From positions 431,337-495,336 of the forward strand of contig NW_011887296.1 in assembly GCF_000151315.2 (NCBI RefSeq): a stretch of DNA of 64,000 nt. Direction: 5' to 3'. The notes beneath the pieces are model-generated. The model did not search any database, had not been told where the DNA came from, and saw only the letters and a program-made list of their open reading frames with translations. Below are positions 9,843 through 22,700 of the stretch, in pieces (the first letter of the stretch is position 1; every line of letters begins with the position of its first letter). The position numbers and the translations under genes were made by a program. Source of the DNA: Capsaspora owczarzaki ATCC 30864 (lineage: Eukaryota > Opisthokonta > Filasterea).

Positions 9843-12800
9843 TCACAAGACGCGCGAGTTGCGCCCTGCGCGCCGGCCAGGTGCCGAAAAGACGGGCAAG
9901 TTGGCTGCTCGTTGTAATTGTTGCTGTTGCTGGAAGTGCATGGCCATGAGGGCAGCACCGCTATTTTGATGTCCATCGGGCGTAATCATCATCATATCGT
10001 CCGACGACGGTTCATACTCAGCCGACACGTCGCGTGCCACTTGGGGAATGGCCAAACCGGCACCAAGCGCAAAACTCCTGCTGCCAAGACCCGGAGTGGT
10101 GGTAGCGCCGAGCAAACTCGAGCCCGCGCGAGGATTGGCACGATACTTGGAATTGCCACCGTCATAAGTCGAGCCGTTCAACGCCATCGCTACAGCGGAC
10201 ATGGAGTCATCATAGCTCCCTGCCGTTTGACTGTGGTTGGAACTGATGCTGCCGGTGCTCAAGTTCAGCATGTCTTGTTCTTCCTCGACATCGTCGTCGT
10301 CGTCGTCGTCTTGCGCGGCTTCATCGTTGTCATCGTCGTCGTCATCGTCGTCGTCGCCGTTCACTTGGTTTGGTAGCGCAGCGGCATTCCAGTACTGTGG
10401 TCGCAAAACCACCCAAAGCGAAAGAAGAAACAAACCCCAACACCACGGTCAGAAAAAAAAAAACAACAAAAACCAAAAACAACTCCGATACCCACAAAAC
10501 CAACAAGCCTCCAACTACAGCAACCTCCCAAATACACCCCAGCATGACCAAGAGCCAAGCAGTAAAACAAGCAGCATACCTGATAAAACGGTTCAATATA
10601 TCGCTTGGAGCGACGGAGCGAATAGGGATCGAAGGGGAAGAAGGCTTCGAGAACACTGGACGCCGGCAGAACAATCTTCTTGTTCCGATCGATAATGTTA
10701 TGGCAGTAGACGAGTTCGTACGCTCGGGTGATTTTGGCAAACTCCTTCACAACGTAGGGAAGAACGACTTTGAGAGGGTTGAAGCGACAGCCGACGATTC
10801 GCTGGAAGCACAATCGCTGGATGAAAGCAATGCCATTCTCAAGGGCGAGTAGCTCGGCATGCCGGTAGCAGAAGGTGTACATGGCCGCTTGGCACGTGTA
10901 GAAGAAGACGCTGTGCTGGGCAACGTTCACGAGCTCTGCGGAAGCAACCTTATGCTCGTGCACTTCAATATACTGCAAGAGCCAGTTGCAGGAGACCTCC
11001 AGACACTTGCACACCATGGGAAGCGGAAGGTACTTGGCGCGCGCCACAAAACTGGCCATGTACGACGCAGCAGACTGCCGAATAGCCGTATGGCCACCTT
11101 CCACGAGAGCCTTTTGCAAAATAAAGCCGAGAAACAGCTCTGCCAGGCGAGGATCAAAGCTGCAAATACGGAAGAGGAGGAACTGCACAAAGCGGGAGCG
11201 ATGGGTGGGCAGGATGCGGTGCTCAAAGTTGCGAAGCAGGATCGTGAAAAGTTCATACACGATCAGGTCGCCGCTGACCGCCAATCGACACGTGTCAATG
11301 TACTCGAAAAGCAGATGCATCATGCCATCCATCTTTTGGACCATCTCCATCGCAGGCGAGAGTCGTTCGGGGGCAGTGACCGCGCTGCCGTCTTCGTCGC
11401 TGTCGTCGCTGTCGTCACTGGCTGACTCGTCATTGTCGGATTCGTCGTTGGCGTCGCTCTCGTTGTCTTCGCCATCATCGGCCTCGTCGTTCTCATCATC
11501 GACTTCCTCGTCGTCATCATCTTCATCGTCGTCGTCGTCATCGTCGTCGTCGTCGTCACCATCATCAGCGTCGTCGTCTTGATCGGCAGGAATCTCGACA
11601 TCAATCTTGAGCATTCGATCAATCGTCAGCTCGACAATCTGTTCGCGCAAAAGAGGAATGTAGAGCGACAGCACCAGAATGTTGCGCAGGAAGGCTTCGT
11701 GGTCGTTTGCACTCTTTCGTCGATGCGGGAAGGCGTCGCAAATGGCAGCCATCAACGTCCCGAGACTTGTAGGCACGCGTGCAATGACGGTCGAAATGGC
11801 AATATGGGTTCGCTGCGACACGACGTTGAGCGCAGCAATGGCGAATGTGTTGTCGGCGGGCAGTGGCAGCGGTCCGCTGTTGCCTGCGCTCGCAGCGGTC
11901 GACTCTGTTGGTGGTGGTGGTGGTGGTGGTTGGTGCAGCGAGGCAGCGGCTTCGGTCGTGTGAGATTCAACTGCAGCGGCAGCAGCAACAGCACCAGCAG
12001 CCGCAGCGACTGCAGCAGCTGACGAGGTGAGATTTGTGTCGAGGTCGGACCGTGGAAAGAATCCCCGAACAAGGAGCTTGAGCGATGGAATGGCATAGAA
12101 CGCATGCGCCGACAGCAACATGTCGAGGAAGACAATGTAGGTTTCGACAAACTCGTCGTTTTGGCCAACCCATTCGACCGACAGGGCTGCGTTGACCAAC
12201 TCATGGCACTTCTCGTTCAGCACTGAAACGCACACCGTGAGGCCTTGGAGCCAGCGCTCCATCGCGGTCGGGTCGGACTTTGCATTTTCCCTGGCCATGG
12301 CCACCTTGGCGATCAAGTCCTTGTACCGTTGTGGGTTGCCCTGTGATGATTCGCAAACAACGACAAACGGGCATTTGTTGCAAAGTGAGTGAGAGTTGTT
12401 CACGCGAATGGAAGGTGATGATGATGACGAACTGAATCCCTCCATTGCACAATCAACAGCAACGGAACTTGCTGAACGTGACTTATTGCGTCTGGTCCAC
12501 CATCACAACCACAAAGAAGAAGAAGAAAAAGAAGAAGACACTGTCTTTGGTTTCCACCTTCGCGCAACATGACGCTCCAAAACGGACATGAGCCAAAATG
12601 CTGCGCAATGCATTGGCAACGCAATGGACTCTCCGCCATGGAAAGGCCAACGTGCGAGCATTTCGTGCACCACCACGGAGCACTGCTTTTCGACCTCCCA
12701 TCCGCCCGACTCATGCTTGCAGAAGTGGGTGGGCGGTGGCCAGCGAAGGGTGGACCTCATGGTGTGAGCGAAGAGCGCCACACGCGGGAAACACGAGTCC

Positions 12801-12968
12801 GCCGCTGCTTTTTTTGCTCGCCCCCCCATTCCCGCCTCACACTGGAGACAACCACAGCATCGCTTGCGAGCTACACTCTATCACTTGCGTCCGATTGCAA
12901 TTGGGAGGGGCTCCAAACCAGCCTGGTGGTGGTCTATTTGGGAGCAGCATCCAGCCAAAACGCAAGCC

Positions 12969-13001
<33 letters not shown>

Positions 13002-13532
13002 ACGAGCACTCACCGATTGGCGTTCGGCAATCGCTTCGACAATGTACGCGCCGACAATCTCTGCGCCGTGGGGCGTGGACGGCGATTGCGACTGGGGCAG
13101 GGTGGCTGTTGTCTGTGGCAGCAGGTGCTGCTGTTGTTGTTGTGTTGCGCGCCCGCTGACAGAAGAAGAGGTCTGAGCAATCCTGGTCCGTGTCGGAGTT
13201 GCACGCATGGCTTCATCGTCGCTGTCGTCGAGGTCGCTGCTGCTGCTGGTGCTGCTGCTACTGATGGCGTCGCTGCTGGATGCTTGGACCCGCGCTGTGT
13301 GTGCGTCGCTGGAGCTGGACGATGTGCGGCTGCGCTTGGGCGGCGAGGCGGGCGTCGTGCTGCGGCCTTTGCCATGGCTGCTCTTGTTGCTCGCGTGGGA
13401 CGCCGTCGCCACAGCGGACGCGACGCGTGAGTGGTGTGCGCTCTGATGTGATGCCTGCAAGTGCGATAGTGGCGGGGCAGAGGACGCTGCCTGGCCTGTG
13501 CGCCGTGGTTGCGCGTTGGGCTTTAGCATCAT
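9843..13532 (-). CDS. RRN3: RNA polymerase I transcription initiation factor RRN3/TIF-IA
   Basis: Bridges RNA polymerase I to the rDNA promoter complex and is the growth-regulated step of rRNA synthesis. Three exons: 13014-13532, 10580-12340 and 9843-10394, all phase 0, totalling 943 residues (human RRN3 is about 650). The RRN3 HEAT-like body is in exon 2: YKDLIAKVAMARENAKSD, LVNAALSVEW, FLDMLLSAHAFYAIPSLKLL, TIDRMLKIDVEIP, ARAKYLPLPMVCKCLEV, and the hallmark FFPFDPYSLRRSKRYIEPFYQ-type block just before the second intron. The extra length is low complexity: a Ser/Thr/Ala-rich N-terminus (173 residues), a poly-Ala/Pro insert, a central Asp/Glu tract (about 11450-11580) and a second Asp run in the C-terminal exon. 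Yeast and animal RRN3 also have an acidic loop here, but this one is unusually long. Confidence 0.94.
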
Positions 13533-13711
13533 TTCACACTAAAATAGAGTCACGGAAAAAAAAAAAGACTGAGAAAAACAAAAATGAAAAATGTTCTGTT
13601 GTCCACTAAAACAATATGAATTCTACAGTATTAAATAAATGTACACAGGCAAGGGAGGGAGAGGGCGAACAGAAGAAACAATGTTACGAGAGCCGAAAAC
13701 AAACAAGCAGC

Positions 13712-15109
13712 TCATTCGCGTGGTTGGGTCATCCAGGACAGCGTTTGGAGGCCTTCTGCAGACAAGCGTTGGCCATTGTCTCTGAAACCACGACAAAACA
13801 GCGTCACCAAACGAAAACCGAAAAAAAAAAAAAACAGAAAAAACAATGAGTGCTCACGTCCGAACGAGGAGCAAAGCCACATTTCGCACACAAACTCACC
13901 GTTGCAAGCAGAGAAGCAAGAATTGGGAGGCTGGAGTGCTCAGATGAAGCGGAAGCGGCGGCGGACCAGTGGCCGTGCCAATACGGAACAATGCAGCGAG
14001 GGGTTCCAGTTCCGACCACGGCGGGCGGCCGGTGAACATTTCGATGATGGTGCAGCCAAGGCTCCTGCAAAGTGACAAGAGCGATGGCTTAGAAACCAAA
14101 ACAACCCCCCCTCCTTCGCCGAGCAAACCACACAAGACTTCAAGCACGACCTACCAAATATCTGACTTGCGTCCGTAGCCCGAGCCATTGACAACCTCTG
14201 GTGCCATCCAATAGGGCGTGCCAACTTGAGACTTGCAGTTGGACATGATTCGGATGCTTTGCAAGCGTTTGGATGCGCCAAAGTCTGCCAGTTTAACATT
14301 GTCGCCAGAGTCGAGCAGAATGTTGGCACCCTTGATGTCCCGATGCACAATCATGTGCGAGTGCAAATATTGCAAGCCTCGCAGAATTTGACGCGTGTAG
14401 CGAACAACGCGGTCTTCCGCAAAAGGACCAACCACTTTGAGCTGTGTTGCGATGGAGCCACCAGGCATGTACTCCAAGAAAATGCACAGGCGCTTGTCGG
14501 TGCGCTCCGTTCCGAAATACTGCACAATGGAATCGTGTCGCAGATTCTTCAACAGAGCAATTTCCGATTCCAGCGATTCGAGTTCCTAAGAGTACAAGTT
14601 GTAGTGGCGTGGGGCAAATGGAATTTGCAGACGATGTGAGTCAACAACGATGCAGTGCAACGAGCAAAAAAATTATTTCAGTCATAGTATCGACCAACCT
14701 TCGTCATGTCCATGCCACCGGCCGTGTAATCGACCGTTTTGACAGCCAAAAAAGCGCCAGTGTCCTCGTCCACACACAAAAACACTTGGCCAAACCCGCC
14801 AGCGCCGAGCAACCGATCCATTCGCCAGCGAACTGGCTTGCGACGCTCTCCCTGCGGCAGCGCACCAAACGAGCCTGTAAACTGCTGTGCTTGCTGCTGC
14901 TGCTGCTGTTGCTGCTGCTGAAGAGCGCGCTCTTGAAGCGCTAGCTGCGTGGCAGCGGGTTGGGCTCGCGGTTGTTCAAATTGCGGTGCGATGAAAGGCA
15001 CACCTTGCTGCTGCTGCTGCTGCTGCTGCTGTGGCGGCTGCCGAAGAGCAGGGTGATGCTGCATGTAGGAAGGCTGCTGCTGCTGTTGCTGCTGATACTG
15101 CATCAGCAG

Positions 15110-15182
<73 letters not shown>

Positions 15183-18100
15183 AGTTGCTGCTGCTGTTGT
15201 AGTTGCTGTTGCTGCTGCAGATACTGCTGCTGAAGCATAAATGCTGACTGGGCTGCTGGAGGCTGGTGAGACGAAGCAATCATCGCCGCGCGGGATGGTT
15301 GGGACGCGGCACGAGACCGAATGGGCGTCAATGCAGAAGAGTCTTCGTCTTCTTCGCGGAAAAATTCAGCAGGGGATTGGCCGATCGACGCTTGAGCTAG
15401 ATGCACGGGTGCATTGTTCCGACCAGCAACCAACGTCTGCTGACCTCCCCCGGCAGCCAGAGTGCTCACATTCAGCGCCGGTCGGGGCCGAACGGCTGAA
15501 TCGGTGAGCCCTCGAGGGCGGAAGGGCTCAAGCGGCGGCTCCTCGTCCGCGAGTTGCGGAATGATACCGCCTGGGGGCTGCGCCACTGACTGCTGCGGCA
15601 GGAACGTCTGAGCAAAGGAGTGAGGAGGCGCTGGATGCCAGCCGCCGGCGACAGTGCCTGCAGAGAATCCAGTTCCCGCGGCACCGACAGGAACCTGGGC
15701 GGGATGGTGGAACTGCGCAGCTGCAGCTGGCACAGCGGGGAGACCTGCGTGCACGTCGATGGATGGAGCACTGAGAGAACGTGCAAACGTGGACGGAGCA
15801 GGAACGAGCGATCCGCCAAGCATGATGCCTCTGGTCGGGGCTGGCACAGGCGTTTCTGCTAACTCGGATGGAACGCCGTTGAACGAGCTTCGCGCCAGGA
15901 ACGAGGTTGGTCTCGAAGAGCGACGCTCGGTGGGCTCAGTATCGGCAAAATTCACGCTGCCCGAGCTCCCGTAAGCGTCTCCTGCTGCGTCGCTTTCCGA
16001 GTCTGGTGCTTCGCCAAGGGTGGAGCTTGAGCCGACGCGGAAGTGTAGGTGGTGCGCAGGTAGTCCATTCTGATGCACGTGTGAATCCTCGTCATCGTCA
16101 TGGTCGGCGATGAATTGGCCACCGGCGTCGGGGCCTGCTTCAGTTTCAACGGCGAGTCTTGCACGATTTCCAACGTCAGCTCGCTCTGTATCATGGCCCA
16201 CACCGCTGTCGTACTGGGCCATGTTGGATCCGGAAGACGCGCGAAACAAGGCAAGGAAATTTTCGCTGCTCACCTCGGGTGGGATGGATGAGCGTCGCTG
16301 TTGGCTGATGAAACCAGGGGGAGGCGAGTTGGGCGCGGAAGCATCACGATCAGGAGGACTATCCAGTCTCGAGTTCGACGGGAATGACACGATCGACACG
16401 GGTCGGGAGGGTGTAGAGTTGACATTGCCCAGACTTCGACGTCGAGCGAGCACCGTGGCGCCCACTGGAAGAAGCGTAAGCTGCGGCGATGTTCCATTCG
16501 GCAACGCCAGCGTCTCGCTCGATGGCGCGGACGATAAGCCGGCAGATGTGACCGCTGCGGTCGTAGCAGCAGCAGCAGCAGCAGCAGCAGCAGTCGACGT
16601 AACTGTCGGCATGGCAGGAACCGAGGAGGCCAGCAATGCCGGTCCAATCGACAGGCCTTCTTTGACAGGCGGGTCAAATAATAGCGCTCGGACTCGTGTC
16701 AACCCAGAAGTGCTGTCAAACCCTGGGTGAACGGATGAATTCTTGGGCGGCAGTGGGCTGGCGGCGATGGCGTCGAGAGGGAGCAGCGGTCGCTGGTGTT
16801 CTGCATCGACAAACGGGCGCCCTTCCGTATACGACCGGGACCGAGGGCGTATTCCAGGTGCAATTAAGCGAGAACGACTACTTGGTGGAGCATTCGACAG
16901 AGATACGGGAGCCGCTGGCGCTGGCGCTGACGTCCGAGGTTCCGACTGGCCTATTATCGTGGAAGGGCTCGATGCAGACCCCTCCTGCGAGGGGTGGCTG
17001 CTACCATCGTTCGAAAAGCTGCCAGAATCAGAGACAGACGTTGGGAGGGACTGTTGCCGTGGAACTGCGCCCCGTAGGCGTGCTGCTCCCGGGACAACAG
17101 GCCCAGCTGGTTTGGCGATCTTGTCGGGTAGCGACAATTCAGCATTGTCTGCTATTGTTGGTGTTGGTGGAACGGACTCAGGCAAGACCTCGAGCGATGT
17201 TCGCCGAACTACCGAAGCTGCGGGCTGCAGGTAGGTGGAGGTCGGCGCTGGGACAGAGCTCGCTGCAGGTTCGGCAAAAGCGTCGGCCAGCAGACGTTGC
17301 AACATTGCTGTATCGCTCGCCTTCATCGATTGTTGGCGATCTACACGCTGCTCTAATGCATGCCGTTGAAACTCTGAGCTAGTCGAAAGCCCGGCTCTTG
17401 CCAGGTGGCGACCGAGCGTCTGAGGTGGCGACGCGTGAGATCGAGGTGAGAGCGAGTCGCTCGATTGCGGGTTGGAAGGAGCTTCAAAGACTTGTGGATT
17501 GGTAATGGATGGCCGGGAGCTTCGTAGCGGATTGCGAGACGGCATTGAGTTGCTCCGCGAGTGCGCAAAAGAGCTGCTCGGTGCGACCTTTGGAACTGCC
17601 GGAATGAGTTGGAGTTTCAATTGCGAGTGCTCCAAGTCCTTGTCAAAGTTCATCACTGCTTGATCCAGTTCGTATTGTGACTTGATTTCGAGCACATCCG
17701 TCTACAGATGCACAACAACCAAAAAACAACAAAAGTCAAATCGGAGCGTGAGAGGTGTGGAAAAACGAACCAAAAAACAAAAAAAAAAAAAAAACCAAAC
17801 CGATGCACACAAACGGATGACTCGCCTCGAATGAACAGAAGGTGACGGCAATATCAGCCATGTTCAACTTGCTGGATCCGTCGGATGAGAAGGTCTCGCT
17901 GATGCGCTCTTTGAGCTTTTGGTAACTTGGTGGCCGATCCAACGAAAACACTCTGCACAGCACAAGAGTCGATAAAGATGTCAAAAACCTTGCCTCCCGA
18001 CTCCTGCACCTCCCCCTCAAAAGTAAAAATCATAGCTTTTGTGCTGCCTATGATGATGACAAGTTTTTCTAACCTCCGCTCTGTTTGATACTGGCACTTG

Positions 18101-18641
18101 AACTTGATGCTCGTCTTCCCTTGCTGCAGAGTACAAAAATCGGCGAGTGGTGCTGAGTTGTTCTGGTCACTCTATCCACCATCTGCGCACACCCCAGAAA
18201 ACAAAACGGTCCAAATGTACCAACCTCTTTCTTGATGAGCTGAACAGCTGTGAGAGGGAGCTGCGGCTGCTGGAATGGAACATAGCCAAGTCCAGAGCTG
18301 GCGGTGCTAGCATTGGTTTGCGGCTGCCACACGAGCTGGGGCTGGGACTGCGGCTGGGGCTGCTGCATGGGATGGTGATGAGGGTTGTACATGGCTGACT
18401 GGGCGGACTGCGGCGGGTTGGCAGGTTGCCGCGCTGCCACCGAGATTGGGCGCAAAGCCGTGAAGGATTGTCGGTTGCTGCTGCCGGGTGCGTCGCCTCC
18501 TTCGCTTGTCGCAGCCGCCGCCGCCGCCGCCGCCGACCGTGCATTGCCAAAGCCTACCAACGGGCTGTTCGATGTTGGCAAGCTGCCGACGGGGAGTCCG
18601 GCCATGAGCGGCTCGACCGTGTCTCCTCCGTCCAGCGACAT
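13712..18641 (-). CDS. MAP3K-like (STE11/MEKK) Ser/Thr kinase with N-terminal PB1 domain and polyglutamine
   Basis: Seven exons: 18225-18641, 18074-18123, 17826-17952, 14699-17701, 14155-14585, 13900-14064 and 13712-13781. They close in frame to 1,420 residues. An in-frame TGA precedes the ATG at 18641. A PB1 domain spans about residues 142-227 ([51 protein letters not shown]). A roughly 900-residue disordered Ser/Pro-rich linker ends in a Gln-rich stretch (about 1016-1140). The kinase domain is C-terminal (about 1154-1415): GAGGFGQV, Lys about 1186 (LAVKTV), [11 protein letters not shown] with Asp about 1282, DFGAS at about 1300, [34 protein letters not shown] with [10 protein letters not shown] is the STE11/STE20 signature, and PB1 plus a C-terminal kinase resembles MEKK2/3. 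It probably acts at the top of a MAPK cascade. Two donors read GTTGGT, and one intron appears to be GC-AG. Confidence 0.9.
15108..15183 (-). repeat. CAA-repeat (polyglutamine) tract in the PB1 kinase gene
   Basis: About 25 uninterrupted TTG triplets on the + strand, which is CAA for glutamine on the sense strand. Mixed CAG/CAA runs flank it from about 14885 to 15235. It encodes the longest pure Gln run in the window and is a likely length-variable site. Confidence 0.95.
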
Positions 18642-19085
18642 GGAAATGGATGATCAGTTGCTTCTGTACGAGGCCGTCGTCGTCGTTGTCGCTTCAAAGC
18701 CGTCGCAGGATGTGATTGGAAACACAAGCAGGGAAGAGTCAGCGACAGTGGAAGGGCGCCTGGGCGCGCGTGCGTCTCGTCTGTCCAAGAAAAAGAGAAA
18801 AAAAGAGAAAAAAAAAAGAAAAAAAAAAAAAAAAGAAAAGAAAAAAAAAAAAAAAAAGAAAAGAAATAGAAAATGAATGAATGAGAAACGACAGCAAGCT
18901 CGGAAAGTGCAGACATCGAACAAGAGAAAATTCGATGAAAGAAGAAGAAGAAGAAGAAGACGAAGAACAACGACTTCATTTCGATCGATTGGAAACTTGT
19001 AGGAATGAACCAAAAAAACGCGCACGCAAGAAAACCAGTCTGCTTTTCGCTCGAGAAGACCAGGGATCAGATTGTACAGACCGAG
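18642..19085. other. Divergent promoter region between PB1 kinase and Dad2-like gene
   Basis: 444 bp between two start codons on opposite strands. It contains a purine-rich A/G run at about 18785-18870 and a GAA repeat at 18940-18970. No coding exon is evident. Confidence 0.6.
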
Positions 19086-19637
19086 ATGGCATCATCCACG
19101 TCGTCGGCAGCGGCCGAGGTGAGTCATCAAGTCCTGTGGATTGTTGACAATGAAGCAGCTTTGGGCATTAAAGTGTTGAGAGAGAGCAAGAGTGTGAGTG
19201 AGAGAGAGGCAATAAGCTCGTCACTGAAGTGAGTTCAACTGCGCTCACCTGCTCACCTCACAGCACAAGGAACGCATGAGTGAGGTCGCCATGCTGCAAG
19301 ATGTGCGAGCATCTCTTGAAGCCATGTCAGCAATGTGCGAGACGATCGAACAGGTGCGTGTGCGCGAGCCCTTGTTTGGTTTTTTTCCCGCCAAAATCCT
19401 GTTCCTCATCATCGCTCTGCTCACAAATTCCCTCATCCGCCTTCAATCTCTGAACGACAGGATTTGTCTGTGCTGGCGTATAACTATCGAGACCTAAAAG
19501 GTATAGTGCTCTGGACGAAGGTGGGCGGTTTGTGCAGAGTCTGGTTTTAACCAAACAATTTGTGATTCTCAGACGTGAACGCGAAATGGCGCTCAGTCCT
19601 ACAAAGCACGCCAAGCACCCTGGATCGTCGACGATAA
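19086..19637 (+). CDS. Small coiled-coil protein, DASH/Dam1 complex Dad2-like
   Basis: Four short exons (19086-19118, 19264-19353, 19461-19500, 19573-19637) join in frame to 75 residues, each with good GT-AG borders (GAG|GTGAGT, CAG|GTGCGT, AAAAG|GTATAG). After an 11-residue Ser/Ala start the product is one amphipathic helix (KERMSEVAMLQDVRASLE, then MSAMCETIEQDLSVLAYNY), then RDLKDVNAKWRSVLQ and a basic tail. Fungal Dad2 has the same plan: a short coiled coil with a conserved Asn-Trp-x-x-(I/V/F)-(I/L) block (NNWDSII in budding yeast) matching NAKWRSVL here. Dad2 helps couple kinetochores to microtubules and is known mainly from fungi, with scattered occurrence elsewhere. A profile search is needed. 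Other short coiled-coil families are not excluded. It shares a divergent promoter region with the kinase and converges on SET1, with 129 bp between stops. Confidence 0.5.
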
Positions 19638-19766
19638 TTTGCATGGTTGTTCAATGAAACGAAAAAAAAAATCAGAAACTGTTTTGTTGCACCAAGCCAT
19701 TTCAAACAAAGGCAGATGCAGGGATCTTTGGAATGCCAATCAACCCGTCTGGAATAGCCTCCACAG

Positions 19767-22700
19767 TTAGTTGAGGAACTTTTTGCAGTTGACAGCGCCA
19801 CATAGACACGGAATCTTGTTTTCTTCGTAGGGGAACTTGTAGTCGTAGGTGATTTCCTCACCCTTCTTGATGTCACGTTTCGAGTAGATGACGATTCGCT
19901 GGTGCCCGTCGACCATGATAATCTTTGCATAGCAGTTGGGCTGGAGACAGTTAGGGGGGGGGGCAGATAGAGATTGAGAGCATTGAAAAAAAAAAAAAAC
20001 GACAACAAAACAAAAAAACAAACAAAAAAAAAACAAACAAAAAAATTTGAATGAGCAATGTATCGTCCGCGTGTCCAAGAGCACTCAAACTCAACAATGA
20101 ACATACCTCACAACAGTGATTCATGAAGCGCGCCAGATTACCCTTGTAGGTCGCGTCAACAACGTGATCTTCGTCGATGCGGAAAAAGTAGCTCGAGCCA
20201 ATGCCACGCCGCTCGTAGTGGTGCTCGCGAATGTCAGAGATTGACTGGCGAATCACCTCACCAACGTACTCGATAACCAGGTCGTTGGCGCTAATGTTTT
20301 CTTGCGAGAAGAGGCCAAATGCGTGGATGCCAGAGCGTTGGAACTTGAGCAGCTTTTTGCGCGACTTGAGCATATCCAGCGAGAAGGTGTCGCTGTTTGT
20401 TGCTTGTTCAATCACTGCCGCAAATTGGCGAAGCTGCAGCCGGTTGGCACGGTTGACTGACGCGTTGGCCATGCCCAAGACGCTGGGGCTGCCCGACGCC
20501 AAGGCCGTCGACACGGTTGCAGAGCTTGTGCCAGGCGTTTGCGGGCTTGCATCACTCGCGCCAGTGACGGCGTACATTGTATTTCGGAGAGTGCTGTCAA
20601 ACTTCAGGCCAGGAATGCCCGTCAGGTACGCCGGCGCGCCGTGCATCACGAGCTTCTTGTCTTCATGACTGGGTTTGTAAAAGCCCTCACTTCGTGCACT
20701 ACCCGTTGCATGAAGGCGCGCCCTCTTGAGTGTCCTATCCTGGTGCGTGAGCGCATCCGAGGCCACAGGGAGCTTGGCGGCGTTCGACAGATACTGCTCC
20801 AGATTGCTCAAATTCAGCGGCCAGGTCGCTTCCACCTCCTCGGCCGCGTTGAAGCCTTGCGCCCCACCATCCATACCACGCGCTTCAAGATAGCGCGCAG
20901 CGGCTGCAGCGTACCACGAGTCTTCCTCATCAAGGTGCGAGACATCCAGATGGGGCTGGTGCCACGGGTTGTCCGAGACAACCATTCTCATGCCGTTGAA
21001 CGAGGCAAACATTTGCTCGTCAGCGAGCTTGAGGCGGGCTAGCCCACCCTCGGAAGTCGGCAGAGCAGAGAGTTTTGAGATGTCATCGAGCAACAAGTCA
21101 TGCAGGACTGGCGGAGGCTCCAGAGATGCTGCAGCTGCTTCGGCGTCCAGATCGTCCTCGTGTGCGCGCTTCCGCGAGGAGGACTTTGGCCTGCTGTCAG
21201 GCTTGCCCGCAGCAGGAAGGCCTGCGGCCTCGGAATCATTGTCATCAAGCTCGTGCGCTTTGCGCTTGGCACCACGCGCACTTGAAGCGGAGGACTTTTC
21301 ATCTTTGAGGCGTTTTTGCGTTCCTTGGTTGGCGAGCGCGTTGGCATGCACGCTCTGCTCCTCCGCCGCAGCCTCCGCTTTTGATGGCTTGCTGGAGTGA
21401 GGCAGGTGCTTGGAAGGAGTCTGCTTGGCGGACTTGCCGTCGCTACGGGAGTCTTCAGAATCACTGTCGAGACTCGATTCCGAGGATGATTGGCTACTCT
21501 CGTCGCTCTCGTCGTCATCTTCACTATCACTGACTCGGGCGTGGCGCTCAGATCGGCCAGACGAAGACGATTGGCGAGCAGGTTTCGAGCCCCGCTCCTT
21601 GGCGGATGGCTTGGTACGCGTGGAATCCTTGCGCTGCGACCCGGCATCAAAGCCGCGTCGTCCGTGTTCCAGACGACTGGAAAGACCAGAGCCGCTCGAC
21701 GAGGATGGCTGGTGCTCTTGGCGCCTTTCGCTCGCGCCCGGCTTGCGAAAGGAAGGCAACGCCCAGACTGCCGAGCGTCCAGCCGCGCCCGATGCTCCGA
21801 GTCCCAAAATATTAGTTTGGAACAAGGGCACGGTGCGGGCCGGTGGGACGGCAGTCGTCGAGTGGGCTTCGCCGTTGCTTTGGGCAGTCAATGAGTTGTT
21901 GCTGTCGGTGGCGGCGGCGGTGTGCGAATGCGAGGCATCCCCTGAGCGCTTTGGATCTTTGAGGGTTGCAGCTTGCTTTGCACGCCACTCGAGCAGCTTG
22001 TTGAATGCAGGCTTCTCAACATGCTGCGCTCGTAAATCCCGGGCAACGGCGGCAATGAGATCTTGCTGCAAAATTTTAATGACACGCTCCTCCAGAGACT
22101 CTTTCGGCACGTTTCGAGGACTGGGTTGGCTTGGTTTGGAAGTGGGCTTGGCTGCGGAAGCAGGTAAAAGTGGAGGAATCGTGGTGGATTGGCGAGGCAC
22201 AGCAGAGGAAGATGGTTTGGAGCTTGAGGATGCAGAGGACGAGGATGAGGAGGTCGCGGGAGGGGGCGCAGCCGCTTCCGGAAGAAGCGGACGCAGTTTG
22301 GGAATGACTGGTGCTGGCTGCGGAGGCAGCAGATGTGGAGGCAGAAGAGGTGGTAGCGGTGGCATGATGAGTTGTGCAGCAACCAGCGGCGGCTTGGCTG
22401 CGCCGGGAGTGGGAAGCAATCCGGTAGGTGCATGGGTCGGGATACTTCCACCAGGCATTGATCCAACAGGGATTGTTCCAGGAAGGCCAAGAAGTGGGGC
22501 AGCAGGCACAGGCACAGGCACAGGCGCAGGCGCCATTGGACCGCGACTAAGGGAAAGATAAATGCCATCAACGGTGGTTCGATCAAATCGGTTCAGCGCG
22601 CGATCGCGATCGTTCGGGTTGAAAAACTCGACAATCCAGATGCGATCGCCGGGGGATTGATAAATGCTAACGACGTAGAAGCTTCGGAAACGGTCCTCCA

